64,000 bases of DNA from Pseudoxanthomonas suwonensis (GTDB lineage Bacteria > Pseudomonadota > Gammaproteobacteria > Xanthomonadales > Xanthomonadaceae), in assembly GCA_003240695.1 (NCBI GenBank), contig QFNC01000009.1, forward strand, positions 1 to 64,000. The letters are read 5' to 3'. The position numbers and the translations under genes were made by a program. Shown piece by piece: positions 50,266 through 59,207 of this stretch. The number at the start of each line of letters is the position of its first letter. Within the stretch, counting starts at the first letter, position 1. Under the pieces are notes generated by a model, which did not search any database, was not told the origin of the DNA, and saw only the letters and a list, made by a program, of their open reading frames with translations.

Positions 50266-52290
50266 ATGTTCGCCTCCATCCTCATCGCCAACCGCGGCGA
50301 AATCGCCTGCCGCATCATCCGCACCTGTCGCCGGCTGGGCATCCGCACCATCGCGGTGTACTCGCAGGCCGATGCCGATGCACAGCACGTGCGCCTGGCC
50401 GATGCGGCCTACCCCATCGGTGGGCCACGCCCGCAGGACAGCTACCTGCGCGGCGATGCGATCCTGCAGGCCGCCCGGGACAGCGGCGCGCAGGCCATCC
50501 ATCCCGGTTACGGATTCCTCAGCGAAAACGCCGACTTTGCCGAGGCGGTCGAAGCCGCCGGCCTGGTGTTCATCGGACCAAGCTCCGCCAGCATGCGCGC
50601 GATGGGCAGCAAGGCCGGCGCCAAGGAACTGATGGCCGCCGCCGGCGTGCCGGTGGTGCCGGGCTACACCGGCCAGGACCAGTCGCTGGCCACGCTGCAG
50701 CGCGAGGCCGACCGCATCGGCTACCCGTTGATGATCAAGGCCGCGCACGGTGGAGGCGGCAAGGGCATGCGCATCGTGCGCGAGGCAGCCGAATTCGCGG
50801 CGAACCTGGAAAGCTGCCAGCGCGAGGCCGCCAACGCCTTCGGCCGCGACCGGGTGCTGCTGGAACGCTACATCGAGCAGCCGCGCCACATCGAGATCCA
50901 GATCTTCGGCGACCATCACGGCGGCCTAATCCATCTGAACGAGCGCGAATGCTCGGCGCAACGGCGCTACCAGAAGGTGCTGGAGGAATCCCCTTCCCCG
51001 TTCCTCACCCCCGAACTGCGCCAGGCCATGGGCGCGGCCGGCGTGCTGGCGGGCCAGGCGATCGACTACGCCAATGCCGGTACGGTGGAATTCATCGTCG
51101 GCCAGGACGGCCGGTTCTATTTGATGGAAATCAACACCCGCTTGCAGGTGGAACATCCGGTCACCGAGCTGGTGTCCGGCCTGGATCTGGTGGAATGGCA
51201 GCTGCGCGTGGCCGCGGGGGAACCACTGCCGCTGCGGCAGGAGCAGATCGCGCAGCACGGCCATGCCATCGAAGTGCGCCTGTATGCCGAAGACCCGGAA
51301 GCCGGCTTCCTGCCCGGTTCGGGCGTGCTGACCCGGCTGCGGCTGCCGCAGCCGTCCGCACACGTACGCGTGGATGCCGGCGTGATGGAAGGCGACACGG
51401 TCAGCATCTTCTACGATCCGATGATCGCCAAGCTCATCGTGCACGACGCTGACCGGCCACGCGCCCTGGCACGCCTGCGCGAGGCGCTGATGCACACCGA
51501 GGTGCAGGGGCCGAAATCGAACATCGCCTTCCTGGAACGCCTGGTGCGGCACCCGGCAGTCGTGGAAGGCCGCATCGACACCGGGTTTCTCGACCGCCAT
51601 CCGGACCTGGGCGCAGCCGATGCCGCGGAAGCCGGTATCGATGCACGCGTTGCCGCAGCGGCCGTGGTGCAGCTGCTGCGCCAGGAAGCCATGCAGGCTG
51701 CCACCGCTGCACAGTCGGACGATCCGATCTCGCCGTGGCGCCTGGCCGATGGCTGGCGCCTGAGCGGTGAAGGCCGGCGGCAGCTGGCTTTCGAGATCGG
51801 CAGGCGCGTGGTGAACCTGCAGGCAGCGGGCAGCAACGGACGCTATCGGCTGCACGCGGACGGCCGCGACGTCCAGGTGGATGGCGCACATCTGGCCGAC
51901 GGCTGGCTTGGCCTGCGCATGGATGGCGTGGCCCGACGGTTTCGCGTGGGTGGCGACGACGATACCCTGATCGTGCACGATGGCGAGCGGCGTCTGCTGC
52001 TGCATCCGCGCCCGGTGTACAAGCCTGCGGCACAGGCCGTGGCTGGAGGCGATGATCGGATCACCGCACCGATGCCCGGACGAGTGGTGGTGGTGAAGGT
52101 CCAGCCGGGTGATACTGTCGGCATTGGCCAGGAACTGCTGGTGCTGGAGGCGATGAAGATGGAATTGAGCCTGAAATCCCCACGCGACGGCATCGTGGCC
52201 GAGGTGCGTGCAGCCGAGGGCGATTTCGCGGATGCGGATGCGGCGCTGGTGCTGCTGGAACAGCCGAATCACGCAGGAGACGCCCCATGA
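50266..52290 (+). CDS. liuD: methylcrotonyl-CoA carboxylase biotin-carrying alpha subunit
   Basis: A 674-residue protein: biotin carboxylase (residues 1-445; GGGGKGMR ATP loop, EINTRLQVEHPVTE), a middle domain, and a C-terminal biotin carrier with EAMKMEL, biotin on Lys631. It carboxylates 3-methylcrotonyl-CoA together with a beta subunit (liuB), which is not in this window next to it. It overlaps liuE by four bases. Confidence 0.92.
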   Translation: MFASILIANRGEIACRIIRTCRRLGIRTIAVYSQADADAQHVRLADAAYPIGGPRPQDSYLRGDAILQAARDSGAQAIHPGYGFLSENADFAEAVEAAGLVFIGPSSASMRAMGSKAGAKELMAAAGVPVVPGYTGQDQSLATLQREADRIGYPLMIKAAHGGGGKGMRIVREAAEFAANLESCQREAANAFGRDRVLLERYIEQPRHIEIQIFGDHHGGLIHLNERECSAQRRYQKVLEESPSPFLTPELRQAMGAAGVLAGQAIDYANAGTVEFIVGQDGRFYLMEINTRLQVEHPVTELVSGLDLVEWQLRVAAGEPLPLRQEQIAQHGHAIEVRLYAEDPEAGFLPGSGVLTRLRLPQPSAHVRVDAGVMEGDTVSIFYDPMIAKLIVHDADRPRALARLREALMHTEVQGPKSNIAFLERLVRHPAVVEGRIDTGFLDRHPDLGAADAAEAGIDARVAAAAVVQLLRQEAMQAATAAQSDDPISPWRLADGWRLSGEGRRQLAFEIGRRVVNLQAAGSNGRYRLHADGRDVQVDGAHLADGWLGLRMDGVARRFRVGGDDDTLIVHDGERRLLLHPRPVYKPAAQAVAGGDDRITAPMPGRVVVVKVQPGDTVGIGQELLVLEAMKMELSLKSPRDGIVAEVRAAEGDFADADAALVLLEQPNHAGDAP

Positions 52291-53180
52291 TCGACCACGT
52301 CCACATCGTCGAAGTCGCCCCGCGCGACGGCCTGCAGAACGTGTCGGCCACGGTTCCGGCGGCGGTGAAGGTCGAACTGATCGACCGCCTCGGTGCCTGC
52401 GGTCTTCGGACTATCGAGGCGACCAGTTTCGTCAGCCCGAAGTGGGTGCCGCAACTGGCCGATGCCGCCGAGGTGTATGCCGGCATCCGCAAGCTGCGCG
52501 ACGTGCGCTATCCGGTGCTGGTCCCCAATCTGCAGGGCTATCAGCGTGCTCGTGCGGCCGGCGCGTCCGACGTCGCCGTGTTCACCGCCGCCTCGGAAAC
52601 CTTCAACCAGCGCAACACCAATGCCGGCATCGACGAATCGATCAGTCGTTTCCGGCCGGTGCTGGATGCCGCCAAGGCCGACGGCGTGTCGGTGCGCGGT
52701 TACGTGTCCACCGTGCTGGGCTGTCCTTACCAGGGCGCGGTGGCGGTCGGCGACGTGGTGCGCGTGGCGAAGGCCCTGTTCGATCTGGGTTGCAGCGACA
52801 TCTCGCTGGGCGACACCATCGGCGTCGGCACCCCGCGCCAGGCAGCCGCGATGTTGCGCGCCGTGGCGACCGAAGTGCCGATGCGAGCCTTGGCCGTGCA
52901 TTTCCACGACACCTGGGGCCAGGCACTGGCCAACATCCTGGCCTGTCTGGACGAGGGCGTGCGCGCCGTGGACTGCAGCGTGGCCGGCACCGGTGGTTGC
53001 CCGTATGCGAAGGGTGCATCGGGCAATGTCGCCACCGAGGACGTGGTGTACATGCTGCATGGCATGGGCATGGGCACCGGCGTCGATCTGTCGGCACTGG
53101 CACAGACCGGGCAATGGCTCAGCGAAACACTGGGGCGTGCCAATGGCAGTCGCACCGGTATGGCCATGGCTGCCGCATGA
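52287..53180 (+). CDS. liuE: hydroxymethylglutaryl-CoA lyase
   Basis: A 297-residue TIM-barrel lyase that splits HMG-CoA into acetoacetate and acetyl-CoA. PRDGLQN (residues 10-16) holds the metal site, and GGCPYAKGASGNVATEDVV the catalytic cysteine. The signature usually reads GLGGCPYA; here it is GTGGCPYA, a mild change. It is the last step of leucine breakdown and ends inside the next gene's start codon. Confidence 0.94.
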   Translation: MIDHVHIVEVAPRDGLQNVSATVPAAVKVELIDRLGACGLRTIEATSFVSPKWVPQLADAAEVYAGIRKLRDVRYPVLVPNLQGYQRARAAGASDVAVFTAASETFNQRNTNAGIDESISRFRPVLDAAKADGVSVRGYVSTVLGCPYQGAVAVGDVVRVAKALFDLGCSDISLGDTIGVGTPRQAAAMLRAVATEVPMRALAVHFHDTWGQALANILACLDEGVRAVDCSVAGTGGCPYAKGASGNVATEDVVYMLHGMGMGTGVDLSALAQTGQWLSETLGRANGSRTGMAMAAA

Positions 53181-55750
53181 GCAAGGCGCCGATCGATGCG
53201 GCTGCGGCGCGCCGGCAATTGCTGCTGTCGCTGCGCCAAGGCGCACGCGATCCGTCCCTGCCCGGCGCCCTCCGCCAGCAGCTGCGCGCAGCTGCCCGCC
53301 AGTTGCGCCGCGAACGTCTGGCCGTGCGGGACGAACGGCGGCGCTATGCCGCCCTGTTCCATGCGGTGCCTGACCCGATCAGCATCATCGCTGCCGATGG
53401 CACGCTGCTGGACGTGAATGCCGCCACCATGCAGGCCTACCAGCGTCCGCGCAGCGAACTGGTGGGACAGCATCTGCACGTGCTCAACCCTGACCTTCCG
53501 CGCGACCACATGCGTCCGGTACTCGATCGTCTCCGCCAGGGCGGCAGCCACGTGGTTGAAACCACCAACCTGCGTGCCGACGGCAACCGGTTTCCGGTCG
53601 AAGTGCATTCCGCATGGCTCGATTGGCATGGGCAGCGGGCGGTGATTGCCGTGGCCCGCGACCTGAGCATGCGACAGCAGGCCGACCTGCGCTTCCGGCA
53701 GGTGTTCGAAGCCATCGACAAGGGCATGGTGGCACGGGGAATCGACGGGTCCGCCTCGTACGCCAACGCGGCTGCCTTGCGTATCCTCGGCGCGCCCGCA
53801 GACCAGGATCTGACTGCGTATCTCTCCCAGTCCGACTGGAGTTTTCTGGACGAACGCGGCAAGCCCATCGCCGAGGAGAATTCGCCGCCCGTGCGCGCCC
53901 TGCGCACCGGCCAGATCATTCCGAGCACCGTGTACGGCCTGGTCCATCGTCCCAGCAAGCGTCTGCGGTGGCTGTCGACCACCACGGTGCCAGTCTTCAC
54001 TCCGGGCAGCCACAAGCCGCACCAGGTGATCTGGATGTTCAGCGACGTGACCGCGCTGAAGCGCGACAGCGCGCTGTTCGACCGTGCCCAGGCGCTGGCC
54101 CACATCGGCGGCTGGGAATGGGAGCCGGGCAGCGATGCGCTGTATCTGACCGAGGAATCGGGCCGCATCCTCGGCCAGCCGCAGCGACCGGCCAGCATGC
54201 AGGCGTTCCTGGCGTGCCTGCGCAAACCCGATGCGGAGCGCCTGCACGAGGCGTTGCAGGTGGCCGCCAGCCATGGCGTGGGCATTGATCTGGAACTGCA
54301 GGGCCTGCGCGGCGATGGCCGATCGTTCTGGATCCGCATCCTCGGCCAGCCCGACGCGACCGACGCCGGCATGCACCGCATCGCCGGCACCCTGCAGGAC
54401 ATCCTCGAAGGCAAGCAGGCCGAACAGACCCTGCGCATCCAGGCCCGCACCGATCCGCTGACCGGGTTGCTGAACCGCGATGCCATCCTGCGCGAACTGC
54501 ACGTGCGCCTGCAGGACAGTGCCAGCTGCCGGCTGGCGGTGCTGTACATCGATCTGGACCGGTTCAAGACCGTCAACGACGTGCTCGGCCACGGGGCCGG
54601 CGACACCTTGCTGTACAGCGCGGCGCAGCGCATCGTCGATGCCGTGGGCAACGAGGGACTGGTGGCGCGGCTGGGCGGCGACGAATTCTTGGTGGTCTGC
54701 AACCACGGCGACGATGCCGCCCGCCCGGAACGTCTGGCCGACGCGGTGCTGAACGGCTTCCGCGACAGCTTCCGTTTCGGCAGGGAGGAGTTTCCGGTCA
54801 CCGCCAGCATCGGCATCGCCAGGGCACCCGAGCACGCCATGCAGGCGCAAACGCTGATCCAGAATGCCGATGCCGCGATGTACGCCAGCAAGCGCCGCAT
54901 GCGCAATGGCTGGATGGTCTACCAGCCTGACATGGCCCATGACCAGCACCAGTCGCTGCAGATGGAAACGCATCTGCGGCACGCCGTGGAAAACGACGAA
55001 TTCCATCTGGTGTACCAGCCGCAGGTCGATCTGCGCAGCGGCCGCACCAACGGTGCCGAGGCGCTGATCCGCTGGCGCAATCGCAAGCTGGGCGAGATGC
55101 GCCCCGACCACTTCATCGCCCTCGCCGAAAGCAACGGTGACATCGTGCACATCGGCAACTGGGTGCTGCGCGCCGCCTGCAGGCAGATCGCTGCCTGGCG
55201 CGCAGCCGGTCTGGGCCAGGTGCGGATTGCGGTCAACGTGTCGTATCGTCAGTTCCTGGCGGCCGATTTGCCGGCCATCGTGCAGGAGCTGCTGCACCAG
55301 TTCGATCTGCCAGGCGAAGCACTGGAACTCGAATTCACCGAACGCACGCTGATCGAGGATGCACCGGAAACCCTGCAGGCGTTCAAGCGGTTGCGGGCGA
55401 TGGGCATCGCGCTGGCCATCGACGATTTCGGCGAAGGCTACAGTGCCCTGAACTATTTGCGCCGACTGCCGATCCAGGGGCTGAAACTGAGCAGCCTGTT
55501 CGTGCAGGGCATCCCGGCGAACCGGTCGGACATGGCGGTGTGCAAGGCTGTGGCCAGCATCGCGGACAGCCTGGAATTGGATCTGGTTGCCGAAGGCATC
55601 GAAACCGAGGAGCAGCGGCAGCATCTTCTGGATCTCGGTGTTCGCAAGGGTCAGGGCTTCCTGTTCTCGCCAGGTTTGCTGGCCGACGACTTCGCGCAGC
55701 GCCTGCTGGACGAGGCCGTTGCCGTCGCGGCACAGGCGCAGGCCGGCTGA
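53177..55750 (+). CDS. PAS-PAS-PAS-GGDEF-EAL c-di-GMP enzyme
   Basis: An 857-residue soluble protein. After a helical N-terminus it has three PAS-like domains (about residues 52-160, 172-295, 300-420), then GGDEF (motif at 500-504) and EAL (Glu628-Ala-Leu630). The diguanylate cyclase site is intact, but the inhibitory RxxD site before it reads GNEG, so product inhibition is probably lost. The EAL domain keeps N (NVSYRQ), E (EFTER), DD (IDDFG), K (LKLS), E (VAEGIE) and Q (GQGF); the usual KID is KLS. It may both make and degrade c-di-GMP. It overlaps liuE by ATGA, so it is co-translated with catabolic genes. Confidence 0.9.
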   Translation: MSKAPIDAAAARRQLLLSLRQGARDPSLPGALRQQLRAAARQLRRERLAVRDERRRYAALFHAVPDPISIIAADGTLLDVNAATMQAYQRPRSELVGQHLHVLNPDLPRDHMRPVLDRLRQGGSHVVETTNLRADGNRFPVEVHSAWLDWHGQRAVIAVARDLSMRQQADLRFRQVFEAIDKGMVARGIDGSASYANAAALRILGAPADQDLTAYLSQSDWSFLDERGKPIAEENSPPVRALRTGQIIPSTVYGLVHRPSKRLRWLSTTTVPVFTPGSHKPHQVIWMFSDVTALKRDSALFDRAQALAHIGGWEWEPGSDALYLTEESGRILGQPQRPASMQAFLACLRKPDAERLHEALQVAASHGVGIDLELQGLRGDGRSFWIRILGQPDATDAGMHRIAGTLQDILEGKQAEQTLRIQARTDPLTGLLNRDAILRELHVRLQDSASCRLAVLYIDLDRFKTVNDVLGHGAGDTLLYSAAQRIVDAVGNEGLVARLGGDEFLVVCNHGDDAARPERLADAVLNGFRDSFRFGREEFPVTASIGIARAPEHAMQAQTLIQNADAAMYASKRRMRNGWMVYQPDMAHDQHQSLQMETHLRHAVENDEFHLVYQPQVDLRSGRTNGAEALIRWRNRKLGEMRPDHFIALAESNGDIVHIGNWVLRAACRQIAAWRAAGLGQVRIAVNVSYRQFLAADLPAIVQELLHQFDLPGEALELEFTERTLIEDAPETLQAFKRLRAMGIALAIDDFGEGYSALNYLRRLPIQGLKLSSLFVQGIPANRSDMAVCKAVASIADSLELDLVAEGIETEEQRQHLLDLGVRKGQGFLFSPGLLADDFAQRLLDEAVAVAAQAQAG

Positions 55751-56247
55751 TGGCCGATCCGGCGACGCCATGGCGGATCCGCCCCATCCGCAGCGACGAC
55801 GATGCCGCCATCGCCGCGATCATTCGCACGGTGATGCCCGAATTCGGTGCCGGTGGCTGCGGATTCGCCATACACGATGCCGAAGTGGACGGCATGGCTG
55901 CCGCCTATGCGCAGCCGCGCCATGCCTACTTCGTCCTGGAACGCGACAGCCGCGTGCTGGGTGGCGGCGGCATCGCACCGCTGGCGGGCGGCGATGCGGA
56001 CATTTGCGAGCTGCGCAAGATGTACTTCCTGCCCGAGGCGCGCGGACTGGGTGCCGGCAGCGCGATGATGCAGCACTGCCTGCAGGCGGCGCGCGCAACC
56101 GGCTTCGTCCGCTGTTACCTGGAAACGCTGAGCGGCATGGATGCGGCGATGCGCCTGTACGAACGCAGCGGCTTCCTGCGCATCGATGGTCCGATGGGTG
56201 CGACCGGGCACGGTGGCTGCAACACCTTCTACCTGCGCGCGCTGTAG
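55750..56247 (+). CDS. GNAT N-acetyltransferase
   Basis: A 165-residue GNAT protein of the small arginine/GCN5-like group. The acetyl-CoA motif is LPEARGLGAGSAMM (residues 94-107), preceded by CELRKMYF and followed by YERSGFLRIDGPMG. The substrate is unknown. Its start shares one base with the stop of the GGDEF/EAL gene (TGATG). Confidence 0.87.
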   Translation: MADPATPWRIRPIRSDDDAAIAAIIRTVMPEFGAGGCGFAIHDAEVDGMAAAYAQPRHAYFVLERDSRVLGGGGIAPLAGGDADICELRKMYFLPEARGLGAGSAMMQHCLQAARATGFVRCYLETLSGMDAAMRLYERSGFLRIDGPMGATGHGGCNTFYLRAL

Positions 56248-56299
56248 CGCTGGACAGCACAGCCGTACGCTAGAATCCCGCTTTTCCGCGGAGAATTCC

Positions 56300-57070
56300 A
56301 TGCAACTGCGCGATGTGCGAGCGGTGATCACCGGTGGCGTGTCCGGACTGGGCCTGGCAGTGGCCCGGCATCTGGTGGCCCATGGCGGCCGGGTGGCGCT
56401 GTTCGACATCAATGCCGACAAGGGCGCCGCGGCGGTAGCCGAACTGGGCGAGGCGCATGCGCACTTCTTCGCCACCGATGTCACCAGCGAGGCCGACGTG
56501 GCCGCCAACGCCCAGGCCGCCCGCGACGTGATGGGCAGCATAACCGTGTGCGTGAACTGCGCCGGCATCCTCGGCGCCGGACGCGTGCTGGGCAAGACCG
56601 GCCCGATGGCGCTGATGCAGTTCCAGACCACGGTGCTGGTGAATCTGGTCGGCAGTTTCAACGTGGCCAAGGCCTGTGCCGATGCGATGCAACACAATCC
56701 GCCCGGCATCGATGGCGAGCGCGGCGTGATCGTCAACACCGCCTCGATCGCCGGTTACGAAGGCCAGATCGGACAGGCCGCCTATTCCGCCAGCAAGGCC
56801 GGCATCATCGGCATGACCCTGCCGATGGCCCGGGAACTGGCCCGCTTCGGCATCCGCGTCAACACCATCGCGCCGGGCATCTTCCTGACCCCGATGGCCG
56901 AAGGCATGCCCGAGGACGTGCAGGCGGCGCTGGCGGCATCGATTCCTTTCCCGTCGCGGCTGGGTGACCCGGCGCAGTTCGCCGACCTGGTCGGCTACAT
57001 CGCGCAGAACACCTACATCAACGGCGAAACCATCCGCCTGGACGGTGCCACGCGCCTGTCGCCGAAGTAA
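56300..57070 (+). CDS. short-chain dehydrogenase (HSD17B10/3-hydroxyacyl-CoA DH type)
   Basis: A 256-residue SDR with the NAD motif GGVSGLG (residues 12-18), NCAGI, and the catalytic Ser...YSASK. The segment QMEGM-like PMAEGMPEDVQAAL and the ending YINGETIRLDGATRL are typical of type-2 3-hydroxyacyl-CoA dehydrogenases that act on 2-methyl-3-hydroxybutyryl-CoA in isoleucine breakdown. GGAG stands six bases before ATG. A -10-like TAGAAT lies at 56271-56276. Leucine genes upstream make a branched-chain role reasonable. Confidence 0.88.
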   Translation: MQLRDVRAVITGGVSGLGLAVARHLVAHGGRVALFDINADKGAAAVAELGEAHAHFFATDVTSEADVAANAQAARDVMGSITVCVNCAGILGAGRVLGKTGPMALMQFQTTVLVNLVGSFNVAKACADAMQHNPPGIDGERGVIVNTASIAGYEGQIGQAAYSASKAGIIGMTLPMARELARFGIRVNTIAPGIFLTPMAEGMPEDVQAALAASIPFPSRLGDPAQFADLVGYIAQNTYINGETIRLDGATRLSPK

Positions 57071-57103
57071 CCCGACACTCCATTCCCGCATCCGGATTCC
57101 GCA

Positions 57104-57670
57104 ATGAAGGCTTACGATATCAAGAAAGGCAACGTGGTCGAACACGCCGCCGGCGTGTACCAGATCCGCGACATCGAGCGCAGTTCGCCGCAAGGCCGCG
57201 GCGGCAACGTCCGTTACCGCTTCACCATGTACTCGGTGCCCGGCGGCAACAAGCTGGATGCCAGTTTCGACGGCGACGACGACCTGAAGGAAGTCGACAT
57301 GGCCCGCCGTCAGGCCAGTTTTTCATACAAGGACGGCGAGGCCTTCGTGTTCATGGACGACGAGGATTTCACCCCCTACACGCTCGATGCTGACACCATC
57401 GGCGATGCGGCCGGCTACATCACCGACGGCTTGGGCGGCTGCTATGTGCAGCTGATCGACGACGCCCCGGTGGCCCTGCAGCTGCCGCAGTCGGTGGTGC
57501 TGGAAATCGTCGACACCCCACCGGAGCTGAAGGGCGGCACCGCCACCAAGCGCCCGAAGCCGGCGCGGCTGAATACCGGCATCGAAATCCAGGTGCCGGA
57601 ATACATCGCCAACGGCGAACGGGTATGGGTGAACACCACCACCGGCGAGTTCGGCGGGCGCGCGGATTGA
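57104..57670 (+). CDS. yeiP: EfpL (YeiP), elongation factor P-like protein
   Basis: A 188-residue EF-P paralogue with KOW-like and two OB domains. The tip loop reads SSPQGRGGN with Arg32 where EF-P has the modifiable lysine, as is usual for EfpL/YeiP. These proteins relieve ribosome stalling at proline and some other motifs. The end [15 protein letters not shown] is family-like. Confidence 0.93.
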   Translation: MKAYDIKKGNVVEHAAGVYQIRDIERSSPQGRGGNVRYRFTMYSVPGGNKLDASFDGDDDLKEVDMARRQASFSYKDGEAFVFMDDEDFTPYTLDADTIGDAAGYITDGLGGCYVQLIDDAPVALQLPQSVVLEIVDTPPELKGGTATKRPKPARLNTGIEIQVPEYIANGERVWVNTTTGEFGGRAD

Positions 57671-57719
57671 GTCGAATCGGCGGGTCCGGGGGCGATGAAT
57701 CTCATCGGCCGATCCGGAT

Positions 57720-59105
57720 TCAATCGAACAGCTTGCCTGGATTCATCACGCCGTTCGGATCGAAGACCCCCTTCACCTCACGCATCAACGCGATTTCCGC
57801 AGCGCTGCGGGTGCCCTGCAGGTAAGGCTTCTTCACCAAGCCGATGCCGTGCTCGGCGGAAATGCTGCCGCCGTGGCGCTGCAGGGCCTCGCTGAGCAGT
57901 TCGGTCACGCGTTCGCAGTCGCGCACGAAATCGGCCTGCGGCAGTTCCGCCGGTTTCAGCACGTTGATGTGCAGGTTGCCGTCGCCGATGTGGCCGAACC
58001 ACACCACCTCGAACTGCGGGTATTCGCGCGCAAGCAGTGCCTGCGCGTCCTCCAGCAGCGCCGGCATCGCCGACAGGCGAACCGACACGTCGTTCTTGTA
58101 TGGCAGGTGCGGCGCCAATGCTTCGGTGATGCCTTCGCGCAGCCGCCACAGCTGCGCCGCCTGCGCATCGCTCTGGCTGATCGCGCCATCCAGCACGAGA
58201 CCCTGCTCCACGCAGGCTTCGAATGCCGACAACGCGGCGGCTTCGTCGCTATCCACAGCTGCGTCAAAATCGGCAATCGCGTAGAAGGGATAGTCCTCGG
58301 CGAACGGCGCCTGCCCGCCATGCGCCAGCACGTGCCGCAGCGCGCGGTCGGTGAAGAATTCGAAGGCCTGCAGCGACAGCCGCGTGCGCAACTGCGCGAA
58401 CACCTGCAAGACCGAGACGAAATCCGGCAAGGCCAGCAGCAGCGTGCGTGCCGGCGGTGCCGGATCGGTCAGGCGCACGCTAGCCGCGACCACGATACCC
58501 AGTGTCCCTTCGGAGGCGATGGCCAGATGGCGGAAGTCGTAGCCGCTGGAGTTCTTGATCAAACCCCGATTCAATTCCAGCACCTCGCCGGAACCGGTGA
58601 CCAGGGTCAGTCCGGCGATCCATTCGCGGGTGTTTCCGTAGCGCAGCACGCGGATGCCGCCGGCGTTGGTGGCGATGTTGCCGCCGAGGGTGCAGGACCC
58701 GCGCGAGGCGAAATCGACCGGGTACTGCAGGCCATGTTCGCGCGCCGCCTGCTGCAACGCTTCCAGGGTGATGCCGGCCTGCACGGTCAGGGTGCGATCG
58801 ACGGGATCAAACTCCAGCACGCGGTTCAGTTTCTGCAGACTCACGACCAGTTCGCCATTCGCAGCCACGGCACCGCCGGACAATCCGGTACGTCCACCGG
58901 ACGGCACCAAGCCGACATGGTGTTCATTGGCCCAATGCACGATGCCGACCACCTCCTCCACGCTGGCCGGAAAGGCCACTGCCAGCGGTGCCGGCGCCCA
59001 GCGACGGGTCCAGTCGCGCCCGTGGAATTCGAGATCGCCCGGATCCGTCGACACCCGCAGCGATGGCAGGCGATGGCGCAGGTCGTCCAGGCGGGGATCG
59101 GTCAT
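57720..59105 (-). CDS. FAD-linked oxidase, probable D-2-hydroxyglutarate dehydrogenase
   Basis: A 461-residue flavoprotein: FAD_binding_4 domain (residues 38-215; PSGGRTGLSGGAV, GSCTLGGNIATNAGG) and FAD-oxidase C domain with GHIGDGNLHINV and SAEHGIGLVKKPYL. It oxidises a D-2-hydroxyacid. GlcD and D-lactate dehydrogenases share the fold. The divergent neighbour serA makes D-2-hydroxyglutarate as a side product or partner reaction, and D-2-hydroxyglutarate dehydrogenases have been shown to work together with SerA in pseudomonads, so that substrate is favoured. Confidence 0.85.
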   Translation of the reverse strand: MTDPRLDDLRHRLPSLRVSTDPGDLEFHGRDWTRRWAPAPLAVAFPASVEEVVGIVHWANEHHVGLVPSGGRTGLSGGAVAANGELVVSLQKLNRVLEFDPVDRTLTVQAGITLEALQQAAREHGLQYPVDFASRGSCTLGGNIATNAGGIRVLRYGNTREWIAGLTLVTGSGEVLELNRGLIKNSSGYDFRHLAIASEGTLGIVVAASVRLTDPAPPARTLLLALPDFVSVLQVFAQLRTRLSLQAFEFFTDRALRHVLAHGGQAPFAEDYPFYAIADFDAAVDSDEAAALSAFEACVEQGLVLDGAISQSDAQAAQLWRLREGITEALAPHLPYKNDVSVRLSAMPALLEDAQALLAREYPQFEVVWFGHIGDGNLHINVLKPAELPQADFVRDCERVTELLSEALQRHGGSISAEHGIGLVKKPYLQGTRSAAEIALMREVKGVFDPNGVMNPGKLFD

Positions 59106-59207
59106 CGGGATGTCGGCGTGCGGGGGCGAGCCACAGCCTACCCCACCCTGCCACCGCGCACACCGGCGAGAGGGCACAATGCATGTCCCCGCGTTCCGGA
59201 GCCGGCA

